Of a DNA stretch of 64,000 nt, positions 52,083-63,586 are shown one piece after another; positions within the stretch are counted from its first letter, which is position 1, and every line of letters starts with the position of its first letter. Both the position numbers and the translations under genes were made by a program. The stretch is from Sporosarcina psychrophila (GTDB taxonomy: Bacteria; Bacillota; Bacilli; Bacillales_A; Planococcaceae), in the NCBI RefSeq assembly GCF_001590685.1, contig NZ_CP014616.1, forward strand, positions 729,501 to 793,500, given 5' to 3'. The notes beneath the pieces are model-generated. The model made no database searches and was not told where the DNA came from. It worked only from the letters and a program-made list of their open reading frames with translations.

Positions 52083-53066
52083 TCATGAGTTAGGTGCAAA
52101 GTTGAGTTTTTTGCGTAACTTATCCTCGGAGAAAATCCATCCTGTATATGAATTGATGACGTTCAGTTCCTTGTCAATATGTGCAACAGCAACAAATGGG
52201 TAATAGCCTTTGCTACGGTAACGAAGATCGATTAAGCGTACTTCACAGATGTCATCGATGTAGGTAATAGACCATCTGTAAATGGGTGAAAATGATGTGA
52301 AAGCTTTAATGTTTTTATCGCCCATTGCCACATCAATTTCAGGGGATTTTGGCATAGGTTCCCGTTTAAAGCGATCGTAAATATTAACAGATCTACCGTA
52401 AGCACGTCCAACATAGTGGCACTCTTTTGATGAAGCAGCTATTCTCCATTGGAAAAAGCGCATTGTCGGTGCGATAATAATTTCCGTCGCATCGGGGACG
52501 GTATAAAAGACGGCTTTTTTAACGGCCGATTTGACCGCAAATCGCAATAAATAATAAAAGAATATTATTACGTATGTCGTCAAAATCGTATAGACCGGAT
52601 TTACCCCCATTGCCCAAATAATTAGCGCGATGGCGTGTAATATGAAAATAATTGGATCGAATGTGTTAATGACTCCGATGGCGACCCACTTGTTGGAAAA
52701 CGGCCGTAATGCCTGCGTTCCATAGGAATTGAAGATGTCGACAAAGACATGTAGAAAGACGGCTAAAAAGGTCCAAGCCCATACATGTAAGAAGTTGGCT
52801 TCTGGGACGAAAAGAGACATAAGTATTGTAATAAGTAGCGGCCATAATAATACCGCGGGAATTGAATGTGTAATCCCTCTGTGATGCCGTATGTAGACAG
52901 CGTTATTTCTCAATTTTAATACGGTATCGATATCTGGGATAAGTGAGCCGACGATAACACTTGCAACGACGGCACCCATTGTCGCACTATCAGTTAAAAC
53001 GACAGGATCTGCCAGAGCGAGGCCGCCAAGTGCGACACCCATAACAATATGTGTTCCAGTATCCAA
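52083..53066 (-). CDS. yfhP: Membrane metal-dependent hydrolase, DUF457 (YfhP-like)
   Basis: A 327-residue protein with about five membrane helices in the first half and a soluble second half. The metal-binding His/Asp set is seen in MDTGTHIVMGVALGG, GSLIPDIDTVLK, HHRGITHSIPAV and HVFVDIFNSYGTQ. The family (YdjM-like, DUF457) acts at membranes on unknown substrates; YfhP of B. subtilis is reported as a regulator. Divergent from mutY. Confidence 0.88.
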   Translation of the reverse strand: MDTGTHIVMGVALGGLALADPVVLTDSATMGAVVASVIVGSLIPDIDTVLKLRNNAVYIRHHRGITHSIPAVLLWPLLITILMSLFVPEANFLHVWAWTFLAVFLHVFVDIFNSYGTQALRPFSNKWVAIGVINTFDPIIFILHAIALIIWAMGVNPVYTILTTYVIIFFYYLLRFAVKSAVKKAVFYTVPDATEIIIAPTMRFFQWRIAASSKECHYVGRAYGRSVNIYDRFKREPMPKSPEIDVAMGDKNIKAFTSFSPIYRWSITYIDDICEVRLIDLRYRSKGYYPFVAVAHIDKELNVINSYTGWIFSEDKLRKKLNFAPNS

Positions 53067-53089
53067 ATTATCACTCCTTTTACCTAAAC

Positions 53090-53335
53090 AGTCGTGCCAA
53101 GCATGGGATTGACTTTTTTAATCACACCTCGGAGTGATTACGCCCAGATTTTGAATTGAGCTTGTTCCACTACCTACAAAATCTGTGACATCCGGGCCAA
53201 CGAGGAGGAATTGCAGTTCATTCCTCCCTGTAGATTCGTTCGTATTCATCTCGCCACATAATAGAGTGGGAGACTTCTTTAGCTGAGGCTTCGCTTTCAG
53301 TACAAAAAGATTTGCTGAATGAAAGCTAGAAGCCA
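53090..53335. repeat. Structured intergenic element, family D
   Basis: A non-coding stretch whose complement gives an apparent peptide with GPDVTDFVGSGTSSIQNLGV, a text I have seen as spurious hypothetical proteins in related genomes, so it is likely a repeated element. Internal inverted blocks: TCACACCTCGG/AGTGATTACGCC region, CAGATTTTG/CAAAATCTG (53144-53186), GAGGAGGAATTGCAGTTCAT with CCTCCC. Confidence 0.45.
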
Positions 53336-53393
53336 TATACATATCAATACCCGTTTGTGCTCAATGATAAGCATATGCGATAAGGAGGAAATG

Positions 53394-55204
<1,811 letters not shown>

Positions 55205-55215
55205 AAAATTCCAAT

Positions 55216-55245
55216 TGAATAAAAAATGTCTCCTTGCACATGATA
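55216..55245 (+). promoter_or_regulatory. sspE: Sigma-G promoter of sspE
   Basis: TGAATA, 17 bases, CATGATA: near-consensus for forespore sigma-G, 22 bases before the start codon. Confidence 0.8.
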
Positions 55246-55267
55246 GTTGTACGGAGGTGAAAATCCA

Positions 55268-55579
55268 TTGACCAAAAATAACCCGAATCAAACTGATGCG
55301 AACCAAGTACGAAAACAGAACCAAGCATCACAACAACAAAACCGAAATGCAATGAATGAGGAGTTTGCTTCTGAAACTGATGTAAATCAGGTTAAGAAAC
55401 AAAACCAACAATCAATGCAAAAAATGCACAACCAAAAACAAAATCAAAATGCGATGACTGAGGAGTTTGGTTCCGAAACTGATGTAAATCAAGTTAGGAA
55501 ACAAAACCAACAATCCGAAGCAAACAAAACCAATGCTTCTGGACAGCGCTCGAATCAGTTCGAGAACGGTTCGAAATAA
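55268..55579 (+). CDS. sspE: Gamma-type small acid-soluble spore protein
   Basis: A 103-residue Gln/Asn-rich spore storage protein with internal repeats: NAMNEEFASETDVNQVKKQN and NAMTEEFGSETDVNQVRKQN (about residues 26-45 and 60-79), preceded by a shorter NQTDANQVRKQN. EFASETD and EFGSETD are the expected GPR protease cleavage sites. It supplies amino acids on germination. Starts at TTG, with GGAGG 10 bases upstream. A terminator follows. Confidence 0.94.
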   Translation: MTKNNPNQTDANQVRKQNQASQQQNRNAMNEEFASETDVNQVKKQNQQSMQKMHNQKQNQNAMTEEFGSETDVNQVRKQNQQSEANKTNASGQRSNQFENGSK

Positions 55580-55597
55580 GTAAATGGATACCGCCGG

Positions 55598-55630
55598 CCG
55601 GCAGGAGCTTTACGCTTCTGCCGGTTTTTT
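55598..55630 (+). terminator. Intrinsic terminator of sspE
   Basis: CCGGCAG pairs with CTGCCGG and is followed by TTTTTT. Confidence 0.85.
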
Positions 55631-55674
55631 ATGGATACAAATGACGTCATGAATGGAAATAAAAGTTGAAAGGT

Positions 55675-55703
55675 TTCAAATAGTACCGTTCTGTTGGTAT
55701 AAT
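55675..55703 (+). promoter_or_regulatory. ntdP: Sigma-A promoter of ntdP
   Basis: TTCAAA and TATAAT are separated by 17 bases, with TTGG before the -10. Confidence 0.55.
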
Positions 55704-55756
55704 GATGAGATAATAATGGCTTCGAAATTTTCCGGCAACCAAAAGGTGGGTTAATC

Positions 55757-56302
55757 ATGACGATTGCTAAAGAAGGAGAAACGATACAAGTACATAGTTA
55801 TAAACATAATGGTAAAATCCATCGGGTTTGGCAGGAAACTGTAGTATTGAAAGGAACGCGTAATATTGTCATCGGTGCAAATGAAAGGACGCTTGTAACA
55901 GAGTCGGACGGACGCACATGGTTGACACGCGAGCCTTCCATTTGCTATTTTCACGCTGAGCATTGGTTCAATATCATTTGCATGTTAAGAGAAGATGGTG
56001 TTTATTATTACATTAACATGAGCTCACCTTTCGTTTATGATAACAAATCATTGAAGTATATTGATTATGACCTTGACGTAAAAGTGTTCCCGGATATGAG
56101 TTATATGATTCTTGACGAGGATGAATATGCTGAACACAGGAAACAAATGGGCTATCCTGATGTCATCGATCAGATATTACAAAAGAACCTGGATACCTTG
56201 CTAGGGTGGATTAAGCAGCGGAGGGGACCATTTGCTTCCGACTTCATTGAAGTATGGACTTCCAGATATGAATTCTACAAACAGGTCAAGAAAAGTAAGT
56301 GA
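55757..56302 (+). CDS. ntdP: Nucleoside tri-/diphosphate phosphatase NtdP (DUF402)
   Basis: A 181-residue phosphatase of the DUF402 family that hydrolyses nucleoside tri- and diphosphates. Marks: [19 protein letters not shown] at the N-terminus, [20 protein letters not shown], and the metal-binding core [20 protein letters not shown] with DLDVKV and DEDEY. As in B. subtilis (YgaC), it lies between sspE and an ABC exporter gene. Confidence 0.92.
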   Translation: MTIAKEGETIQVHSYKHNGKIHRVWQETVVLKGTRNIVIGANERTLVTESDGRTWLTREPSICYFHAEHWFNIICMLREDGVYYYINMSSPFVYDNKSLKYIDYDLDVKVFPDMSYMILDEDEYAEHRKQMGYPDVIDQILQKNLDTLLGWIKQRRGPFASDFIEVWTSRYEFYKQVKKSK

Positions 56303-56379
56303 AAAGCCTGATTGCAATTGCAAGGATGCAGTCGTTGCGACAGGATATAGCAACCTTAGACTGCCTTCCTTTTTCACTT

Positions 56380-56414
56380 ATGCCTGTCGCGAAAGATTGC
56401 GACAGGCATTTTTA
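56380..56414 (+). terminator. Terminator after ntdP
   Basis: ATGCCTGTCGC pairs with GCGACAGGCAT and is followed by TTTTAA. The preceding GTTGCGACAGGAT and TTAGACTGCCTTCCTTT blocks (56334-56372) also occur inside family C copy 1. Confidence 0.75.
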
Positions 56415-56420
56415 ACTCGG

Positions 56421-56570
56421 GTCGGAAGCTAGACTCCAGGCGCCAGCCCCTCGAGTCGCTTCAGTCTTGCCGAAAAGGCAAAGATCGCCTTTATCATCAA
56501 GTCTTTCGGGAGGGATTGAACTGCATCCCTCCAACTTGTCGGGGCTAAACGGCGCCTTACGCTTTTCTTA
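56421..56570 (+). repeat. GC-rich structured repeat, family C, copy 3
   Basis: Runs from AGCTAGACTCCAGGCGCCAG, through CCCCTCGAGTCGCTTCAGTC, CTTGCCGAAAAGGCAAAGAT and GGAGGGATTGAACTGCATCC, to GTCGGGGCTAAACGGCGCCT and TACGCTTTT. It ends 4 bases before the ribosome-binding site of the ABC exporter. Confidence 0.75.
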
Positions 56571-56585
56571 GTAGGAGGTACAAAG

Positions 56586-58343
56586 ATGGGTGACAGTATA
56601 AAACGCTATATGAAGTTTGTTAAGCCATACAACTGGTTAATAATATTGACGATACTTATTGGAATTGTAAAATTCGCAATTCCTTTATTCATTCCATTGC
56701 TGATGAAAATTGTAATTGATGACATTATCGGATCGGATACACTTACTAAAGCAGAGATGACGCGCCAATTATTTTATTGGCTTGGTGGGACAGTTCTTGT
56801 GTTCTTTATCATCCGCCCTCCAGTTGAGTATTACCGGCAATATTATGCCCAGTATGTGAGCAATAAGATTTTGTATGATATACGGAAAGAATTGTATTCA
56901 CATCTGCAAAAATTGAGTCTTAGCTACTATTCAAATACAAGAGCTGGAGAAATCATTTCGCGCGTTATAAATGATGTGGAGCAAACGAAAAACTTTGTAA
57001 TGATTGGTCTTATGAATGTTTGGCTTGACCTCGCGACAATCATCATCGCAGTTGTCATTATGCTGACAATGGATGTTCCGCTGACGCTTGTGACTCTACT
57101 TGCATTCCCTTTTTATGCGTACAGCGTCAAACACTTTTTCGGGAAACTGCGGGAGTTGACTGGGAAACGATCCCAAGCACTTGCGGATGTGCAAAGCTAC
57201 CTGCATGAACGCGTTTCTGGAGTAAGTGTCATAAAAAGCTTTGCACTTGAAGATGAGGAACAACAACGTTTCGATAAGACAAATGGCAACTTCCTCGATA
57301 AAGCAATTGATCATACAAAGTGGAATGCGAAAGCATTTGCAGTTGTCAATACGATTACTGATGTTGCACCGCTTCTCGTTCTTGCGTATGCGGGCTATCA
57401 GGTTATCAATAATGATTTGTCAGTTGGAACGATGGTTGCCTTCATCGCATACATCGATCGCGTGTATAATCCATTGCGACGATTGGTCAATGCATCGACA
57501 TCACTCACACAGTCATTTGCCTCTATGGACCGTGTTTTTGACTTGATGGAACAGGAGTATGATGTAACAAATAAGTCCGGTGCAACCCAACTACCTCCAA
57601 TTGAAGGGGAAATTGAGTTCAACAATGTGAGCTTTACGTATGAACAGGATGGGGAAACAATCCTGGATGGTATTAATTTCACTGTGAAGCCAGGTGAAAC
57701 AGTCGCGTTTGTAGGCATGAGTGGCGGAGGGAAATCAACTATCGTTGGCTTGATACCAAGATTTTATGATGTGGCGGGCGGGACTGTGCGTATTGACGGG
57801 TATGATTTGCGTGACGTCAATATAAAATCGCTTCGTGAACAGATTGGAATTGTTTTGCAAGATACTATATTGTTTAGTGATTCCGTGAAGAGTAATATTT
57901 TGATGGGGAAATCGGATGCAACAGATGAAGAAGTGATTGCTGCTGCTAAAGCGGCGAATGCACATGAGTTCATCGAAGGGCTCCCGCTCGGTTACGATAC
58001 CAAAGTAGGGGAACGTGGCGTGAAGTTATCGGGTGGTCAGAAGCAACGAATTGCGATTGCACGTGTCTTCTTGAAAAATCCACCGCTCCTTATCTTAGAT
58101 GAAGCGACATCCGCACTTGACCTTGAAAGTGAGGCGCTCATTCAGGAATCACTTGAACGACTTGCGCATGAAAGAACAACCCTCATTGTTGCTCACCGTT
58201 TGTCGACAATTACACATGCTGATAAGATTTTCGTCATTGATTCAGGGCAGTTAAAAGAGACGGGTACACACGAGCAATTGATGAAATTACAAGGAATTTA
58301 CTATGGTTTGTTCCAAGTACAAGTACTTGGAAATTCAAAATGA
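56586..58343 (+). CDS. ABC transporter, fused membrane and ATPase domains (YgaD-like)
   Basis: A 585-residue half-transporter of the multidrug/lipid exporter type. Six helices in residues 1-310; ATPase with Walker A VGMSGGGKST (about 377-386), Q-loop VLQDTILFS, signature LSGGQKQRIAIA, Walker B LLILDEATSALD and the H-loop VAHRLS. It would act as a homodimer. Position after ntdP fits B. subtilis ygaD. Substrate unknown. AGGAGGT precedes the ATG. Confidence 0.92.
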   Translation: MGDSIKRYMKFVKPYNWLIILTILIGIVKFAIPLFIPLLMKIVIDDIIGSDTLTKAEMTRQLFYWLGGTVLVFFIIRPPVEYYRQYYAQYVSNKILYDIRKELYSHLQKLSLSYYSNTRAGEIISRVINDVEQTKNFVMIGLMNVWLDLATIIIAVVIMLTMDVPLTLVTLLAFPFYAYSVKHFFGKLRELTGKRSQALADVQSYLHERVSGVSVIKSFALEDEEQQRFDKTNGNFLDKAIDHTKWNAKAFAVVNTITDVAPLLVLAYAGYQVINNDLSVGTMVAFIAYIDRVYNPLRRLVNASTSLTQSFASMDRVFDLMEQEYDVTNKSGATQLPPIEGEIEFNNVSFTYEQDGETILDGINFTVKPGETVAFVGMSGGGKSTIVGLIPRFYDVAGGTVRIDGYDLRDVNIKSLREQIGIVLQDTILFSDSVKSNILMGKSDATDEEVIAAAKAANAHEFIEGLPLGYDTKVGERGVKLSGGQKQRIAIARVFLKNPPLLILDEATSALDLESEALIQESLERLAHERTTLIVAHRLSTITHADKIFVIDSGQLKETGTHEQLMKLQGIYYGLFQVQVLGNSK

Positions 58344-58478
58344 TATATAGTTCAAATAAAGAATCTTATTGAATGTACTGCGGCTCCAGATTAGTTATAT
58401 AGGCATTCATTTTTTTAACATATATAGTTATTCTAACGTTGAAAAAATAACTTCCCATTGAACTTGACGAAAAGGGCA

Positions 58479-58506
58479 TTGGATTTAGTTGAAACTCCTA
58501 TATAAT
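58479..58506 (+). promoter_or_regulatory. Sigma-A promoter of the truncated binding-protein gene
   Basis: TTGGAT and TATAAT are separated by 16 bases, 88 bases before the start codon. Confidence 0.45.
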
Positions 58507-58593
58507 AATTAGGTCGGAGTTCGGAGCGTTTTAGCGGTTATCAGATCCATAGTGAGTGGAATCGCGATGATTTAGAATAATGGAGGGATTTTT

Positions 58594-59613
58594 ATGAAAA
58601 AAGTAAAGTTTGGGCCATTGGCTTTGATAGTGATTGTTTCCCTTTCGTTAATACTTGGTGCGTGTACTTCATCGGGTTTGGACGATGAGAGTACGAAGGT
58701 AAATGCAAAGAAAATATTAGTTTACGGACATAGCGGGAATTCCACGTCACTAGACCCAGCCCATATGAAGGAAGGGGATTCCACCCATGTTACTGTCAAT
58801 CTTTATGAGACACTCGTGAATCTGGATGAGCAGGGCACGACTGTAGTTCCAGGCTTGGCAGAAAAGTGGGATTCTAGTGAAGACGGTTTGACGTACACGT
58901 TCCAGTTGCGGAAAGATGTCAAATTCCATGACGGTACAGATTTTAATGCAGATGCAGTCATAAAAAACTTTGAGCGCTGGACTAACGGCGATGCAGAAGA
59001 GTTTCCTTTCTATAGTTCGGTATTTAATGGTTTCAAAGGGGATGACAGTCGTATTATTGAATCGGTGGCGACTGACGGCGATGATACTGTAACAATCAAG
59101 TTGAATAACCCACAAGCATCATTCTTGAAAAATCTAACGATGAGTCCGTTCTCGATTGTTAGTCCGAATGTATTTGAACAAAGCGATGAGGAATTTGAAA
59201 GCGATCCTATCGGTACGGGACCGTTCCAATACTTCGAAGGGAAACAGAATGAAGCAATCGTAGTTGTAAAATTTCAAGAGTATTGGCAAGAAAGTTTGCC
59301 GAAGCTTGAAAAAATCATCTTCAAGTCAATTCCTGATAACACTGCACGCTTGAATGCATTGATTGCAGGGGATATCGATCTAGCCGATAGTATTAATCCG
59401 GTAGATAGAATGGAAGTTGACGACGATGCCGACTTACAATTTTTTGAACGACCTTTTATGGAAAACATTTATGAAGATGCTCCTTCCATATTTGCTGCCG
59501 ATTCAACACCACTTTTCGGAGCGACAAAATACATGATGAATTACTTACCACAAGTAACGGGTTTTGATGTGTTGTCGAAAGTGGAGTTCGAATTACCAGC
59601 AGAAGAAGAGTGA
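58594..59613 (+). pseudogene. Oligopeptide-binding lipoprotein paralogue with a large internal deletion
   Basis: A 339-residue frame with a lipoprotein signal (lipobox LGAC) and a first part that follows AppA (61842-63476) nearly residue by residue, including GKFHDGTDF-like VKFHDGTDFNADAV and NFERWTNGDAEEFPFY. After DLQFFERPF (about residue 287) the chain jumps to the last part of the family (YEDAPSIFAADSTPLFG, then VTGFDVLSKVEFE). About 200 residues, most of the second lobe, are missing, while the frame is kept. A peptide cleft cannot form, so function as a binding protein is unlikely. It has its own promoter and terminator. Confidence 0.8.
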
Positions 59614-59615
59614 AA

Positions 59616-59661
59616 AAGCTATCCGATTGGCCGATACCCTGGTCAATCGGATAGCTTTTTT
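59616..59661 (+). terminator. Intrinsic terminator between the truncated paralogue and the app operon
   Basis: AAGCTATCCGATTG pairs with CAATCGGATAGCTT and is followed by TTTTT. Confidence 0.85.
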
Positions 59662-59749
59662 TCGGCAGTAAATGAACACATCACCTATAGTTGATAGGAA
59701 GCAGTACCAAGAGTATGCCTTTGTTATTATAAGAATATATAAAAAAGTA

Positions 59750-59777
59750 TTGCATTTATTCTGTATAATCGTATAAT
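59750..59777 (+). promoter_or_regulatory. Sigma-A promoter of the app operon
   Basis: TTGCAT and TATAAT are separated by 16 bases, 60 bases before appD. Confidence 0.6.
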
Positions 59778-59837
59778 TAGAACGACCTATTAATTCTGAA
59801 AATAACTAATTGATTGATTAAGAAAAAGGGTGATCTG

Positions 59838-60860
59838 ATGGATGAGAGGAAGACTGTCCTCCAAGTAAAAGATTTACAGACGACCTTTTTTACTGATTCG
59901 GGGGAAATACCGGCTGTTGATCATATTGACTTTCACTTGAATGAAGGAGAAATCCTTGGAATTGTCGGAGAATCTGGCTGCGGGAAAAGTGTAACCTCCT
60001 TATCGATAATGGGGTTAGTGCCAAAGCCTCCTGGGAAAGTTGTCGGAGGCAAAATATTATTTGAAGATAAAGACTTGCTGACCATGAATGAAAAACAGAT
60101 GCGGCGTATTCGAGGAAACGACATTGCGATGATTTTCCAAGAACCTATGACATCACTGAATCCATTGTTCTCGATTGGCAATCAAATGACAGAAGCAGTG
60201 CGGATTCACGAAAAAGGCTGGTCTAAGAAAAAGGCTGAGGGAAAAGCAGTTGAAATGTTGAAACTGGTCGGTTTGCCTCGTGCTGAGGAAATGATGAGAG
60301 ACTACCCTCACCAATTATCGGGTGGAATGCGACAGCGTGTAATGATTGCGATGGCGTTGGTATGTGATCCTAAAGTACTTATAGCTGACGAACCAACCAC
60401 TGCTCTAGATGTGACGATTCAAGCGCAGATATTGAAGTTAATGCGGGAATTAAATACGAGATTGAATACAGCTGTTCTACTTATAACTCACGACTTGGGT
60501 GTCGTTGCAGAAACATGCGAACGTGTCATTGTCATGTATGCTGGACAAATTATTGAAGAAGCATCCGTTAAGATGATCTTCGAAGATCCACAGCATCCTT
60601 ATACAAAAGGGCTGATTCAATCCGTTCCCGACATGCGCTATAAAAAGGAGCGACTCTATTCTATCCCGGGTAGCGTGCCGAAACCCGGTTCAATCCGGCA
60701 GGGGTGCAGATTTGCAGCGAGATGTGAGTTTGCATTTGATCGTTGTCTAACAGAAAACCCTGAACTATATGAAACTTCGGATGTTCACCAGACTCGATGC
60801 TTCCTATACGACAGAGAAGGGGTGAAACAGCATGACAACAAAGCCCTTATTGAAAGTTGA
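59838..60860 (+). CDS. appD: Oligopeptide ABC transporter ATP-binding protein AppD
   Basis: A 340-residue ATPase of the Opp/Dpp family. Walker A GESGCGKS (about residues 45-52), Q-loop [18 protein letters not shown], signature [15 protein letters not shown], Walker [12 protein letters not shown], and the C-terminal oligopeptide extension with cysteines ([15 protein letters not shown]). ATG 59838 has AAAGGGTGA upstream. First gene of an appDFAB(C) operon; it overlaps appF by 29 bases. Confidence 0.92.
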   Translation: MDERKTVLQVKDLQTTFFTDSGEIPAVDHIDFHLNEGEILGIVGESGCGKSVTSLSIMGLVPKPPGKVVGGKILFEDKDLLTMNEKQMRRIRGNDIAMIFQEPMTSLNPLFSIGNQMTEAVRIHEKGWSKKKAEGKAVEMLKLVGLPRAEEMMRDYPHQLSGGMRQRVMIAMALVCDPKVLIADEPTTALDVTIQAQILKLMRELNTRLNTAVLLITHDLGVVAETCERVIVMYAGQIIEEASVKMIFEDPQHPYTKGLIQSVPDMRYKKERLYSIPGSVPKPGSIRQGCRFAARCEFAFDRCLTENPELYETSDVHQTRCFLYDREGVKQHDNKALIES

Positions 60861-61845
60861 AGGTTTGAAAAAGTATTTTCCAGTTAAAAAAGGAATTCTT
60901 GGCAGAACAGTCGGTTATGTCAAAGCGGTAGATGACGTATCGTTTTACGTGAATGAAGGCGAAACGCTCGGCATTGTAGGTGAATCTGGATGCGGTAAAT
61001 CGACAACGGGCCGGATGCTGATGCGACTTCTTGAACCAACCGAAGGAAAAGTTGAATTTGACGGCAAAGATTTGACGTCCTTGTCTACCGGAGAAATGCG
61101 GAAAACGAGACGTGACATCCAAATGGTATTCCAAGATCCATATGCATCCCTCAATCCGCGTCACACGATTGAAAAGATATTAGAAGAGCCGCTCATTGTG
61201 CACGGCATTGATAATTCGAAAGAGCGGAAAAGGAAAGTGCGTGAATTCCTTGAAATTGTTGGACTAAGCGCATATCATGCCAAGCGCTATCCGCATCAGT
61301 TTAGTGGAGGACAGCGTCAGCGTATTGGGATTGCTCGAGCGCTAATGACAAATCCAAAACTGATAATTGCTGATGAACCTGTTTCGGCTCTCGATGTGTC
61401 GATTCAGTCTCAAGTGTTAAACCTGATGCAAGATTTGCAGAAGGAATTCAAACTCACTTATATCTTCATTGCCCACGATCTGGGAGTCGTCCGTCATATT
61501 AGTGATCGTGTCGGCGTTATGTATCTTGGAAAGATGGTAGAAATGGCGGACAGCGAGCAGCTCTATGCGAAACCGCTTCATCCCTATACGCAGGCATTAT
61601 TGTCAGCGGTTCCAGTACCTGATCCAGACTTCAAGAAAGAGCAAATTCTTCTTGAAGGGGATATTCCAAACCCAGCGAATCCTCCTAGTGGCTGCACGTT
61701 TCATACGCGCTGTCCGCATAAAATGGAAATTTGCACGAAAGTTACACCAAGGCTTGTCGAGCATGATTCGGGTCATTCTGTCGCCTGTCACCTATACAGT
61801 GAGCAGGTAGACAATGATATAAAACAGTTGGAGGGGTCAATATGA
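60832..61845 (+). CDS. appF: Oligopeptide ABC transporter ATP-binding protein AppF
   Basis: A 337-residue partner ATPase: Walker [11 protein letters not shown]-loop VFQDPYASLNPRHTIEKIL, signature FSGGQRQRIGIARAL, Walker B IIADEPVSALDVS, C-terminal PPSGCTFHTRCPHKMEICTK. The FPVKKGILGRTVGYVKAVDD start is typical of OppF/AppF. Its stop overlaps the appA start by 4 bases (ATGA). Confidence 0.93.
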   Translation: MTTKPLLKVEGLKKYFPVKKGILGRTVGYVKAVDDVSFYVNEGETLGIVGESGCGKSTTGRMLMRLLEPTEGKVEFDGKDLTSLSTGEMRKTRRDIQMVFQDPYASLNPRHTIEKILEEPLIVHGIDNSKERKRKVREFLEIVGLSAYHAKRYPHQFSGGQRQRIGIARALMTNPKLIIADEPVSALDVSIQSQVLNLMQDLQKEFKLTYIFIAHDLGVVRHISDRVGVMYLGKMVEMADSEQLYAKPLHPYTQALLSAVPVPDPDFKKEQILLEGDIPNPANPPSGCTFHTRCPHKMEICTKVTPRLVEHDSGHSVACHLYSEQVDNDIKQLEGSI

Positions 61846-63476
61846 GAAAAAGGAAGTTAGGTTTACTAGCACTGATGTTGCTTCTCGTTCTTTCGGCAGC
61901 GCTAGCCGCTTGTGGGTCAGATGCCGATGATGGCAAGAAGGAAGGTACTAAAAATGAAGATGGTAAAACTGAAGACACTAAAAATGTGAAAGATACATTA
62001 GTGTTTGGACGCGGTGGCGATTCAACTTCCCTCGATCCATCAAGGGTGACTGAAGGAGAATCTTTCAAAGTTACGGTTAATATTTACGAAACGCTTCTGA
62101 ATTTCGGTGAGAGTGATACAGAAATTAATCCAGGGCTTGCCACTGAATGGGAGCCAAGCGAAGATGGTTTAACGTATACGTTCAAACTACGTGAAGGCGT
62201 TAAGTTCCATGATGGAACTGACTTCAATGCTGACGCGGTCGTTAAAAACTTCGAGCGTTGGGCTAATGGGGATGCAGAAAAATTCCCATATTATAACACA
62301 ACATTCGGCGGTTTTAAAGGTGATGAAGGTCATGTTATTGAGTCTGTTACAGCGGACGGTGACAATACAGTGCTTATAAAATTAACACGTCCACAAGCAC
62401 CATTCCTTAAAAATATTGCAATGAGCATGTTTGCAATTGCAAGTCCGACTGCATTTGAATTAGGTGACGATCAATTCGAAAGAAAACCAGTAGGTACAGG
62501 ACCATTCCAGTTCGTCGAATGGAAACCGAATGAAACAATCACAATTGAAAAGTTCGATGACTACTGGGATGAAGGACTACCAAAACTTAAAAAAATCATC
62601 TTCCAGTCAATTCCCGACAACTCTGCGCGTTTGAATGCATTGATGGCTGGAAATATCGAACTTGCAGATGGCATTAATCCATCAGATGGCGAATCGATTG
62701 AAGATAATGAAAATCTTCAATTGTTTGTACGTCCGTCTTTGAACGTAGGTTATTTAGGTCTTACAGTAACACGCCCTCCTTTCGATAAAAAAGAAGTGCG
62801 TCAAGCGATTAACTATGCAATCGACAAACAATCAATTGTTGACTCATTCTTCGAAGGACGTGCAGATGTCGCGAAAAACCCGATGCCGACATCTATTTCA
62901 GGCTATAACGATGATATCGAAGGATATGAATACAATCCTGAAAAAGCGAAAGAGCTTCTAAAATCGGTAGGACTTGAAGACGGTTTTGAGATGGATCTAT
63001 GGGCAATGCCGGTACCACGTCCATATATGCCAGATGGTAAAAAAGTTGCTGAAGTCATTCAGAAAAACCTAGCAGATATAGGGATTACTGCGAAGATCGT
63101 TTCACATGAATGGGCAACTTATCTTGACCTTGCAAGTAAAGGGGATGCAGATGCGTTCATGCTCGGCTGGACTGGGGATAACGGAGATGCAGATAATTTC
63201 CTATACGCTTTGCTAGATGAAGATAATATCGGTAGCAATAATTATACGTACTATAAGAATGCAAAACTCCACGACATCCTTATCGCAGCACAAACTGAAA
63301 TCGATGAAGAGAAACGAAATGAATTGTACAAAGAAGCGCAGGTCATCATTCATGATGACGCTCCATGGGTACCACTTGCTCACTCAACTCCGCTTCTTGG
63401 AGGATCTAAAGATTTAACAGGTTTTGTTCCAGGCCCAATTGCCTCGGATTTACTGTCGAAAGTAGAATTCAAGTAA
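61842..63476 (+). CDS. appA: Oligopeptide-binding lipoprotein AppA
   Basis: A 544-residue SBP_bac_5 lipoprotein. Signal peptide with lipobox LAAC (Cys about residue 24), then an acidic linker. Peptide-binding domains include GLTYTFKLREGVKFHDGTDF (about 111-130), the EVRQAINYAIDKQSIV motif and FMLGWTGDNGDADNFLYALL. It captures peptides outside and delivers them to AppBC. Intact, unlike its paralogue upstream. Confidence 0.92.
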   Translation: MRKRKLGLLALMLLLVLSAALAACGSDADDGKKEGTKNEDGKTEDTKNVKDTLVFGRGGDSTSLDPSRVTEGESFKVTVNIYETLLNFGESDTEINPGLATEWEPSEDGLTYTFKLREGVKFHDGTDFNADAVVKNFERWANGDAEKFPYYNTTFGGFKGDEGHVIESVTADGDNTVLIKLTRPQAPFLKNIAMSMFAIASPTAFELGDDQFERKPVGTGPFQFVEWKPNETITIEKFDDYWDEGLPKLKKIIFQSIPDNSARLNALMAGNIELADGINPSDGESIEDNENLQLFVRPSLNVGYLGLTVTRPPFDKKEVRQAINYAIDKQSIVDSFFEGRADVAKNPMPTSISGYNDDIEGYEYNPEKAKELLKSVGLEDGFEMDLWAMPVPRPYMPDGKKVAEVIQKNLADIGITAKIVSHEWATYLDLASKGDADAFMLGWTGDNGDADNFLYALLDEDNIGSNNYTYYKNAKLHDILIAAQTEIDEEKRNELYKEAQVIIHDDAPWVPLAHSTPLLGGSKDLTGFVPGPIASDLLSKVEFK

Positions 63477-63586
63477 AAGATTGTAAGAAATGAACGGAAA
63501 GGGAGAGGTCTTTCAGATTTCTTCCTTTTCTCTTTCATTTGATGGATACATATAAGTTGATAGAAAAGTTGGAGAGGTGAAAAATC

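Noticed and set aside
53118..53342. A 74-codon minus-strand frame before mutY
   Set aside because: Treated as a spurious reading of a structured repeated element, see family D.
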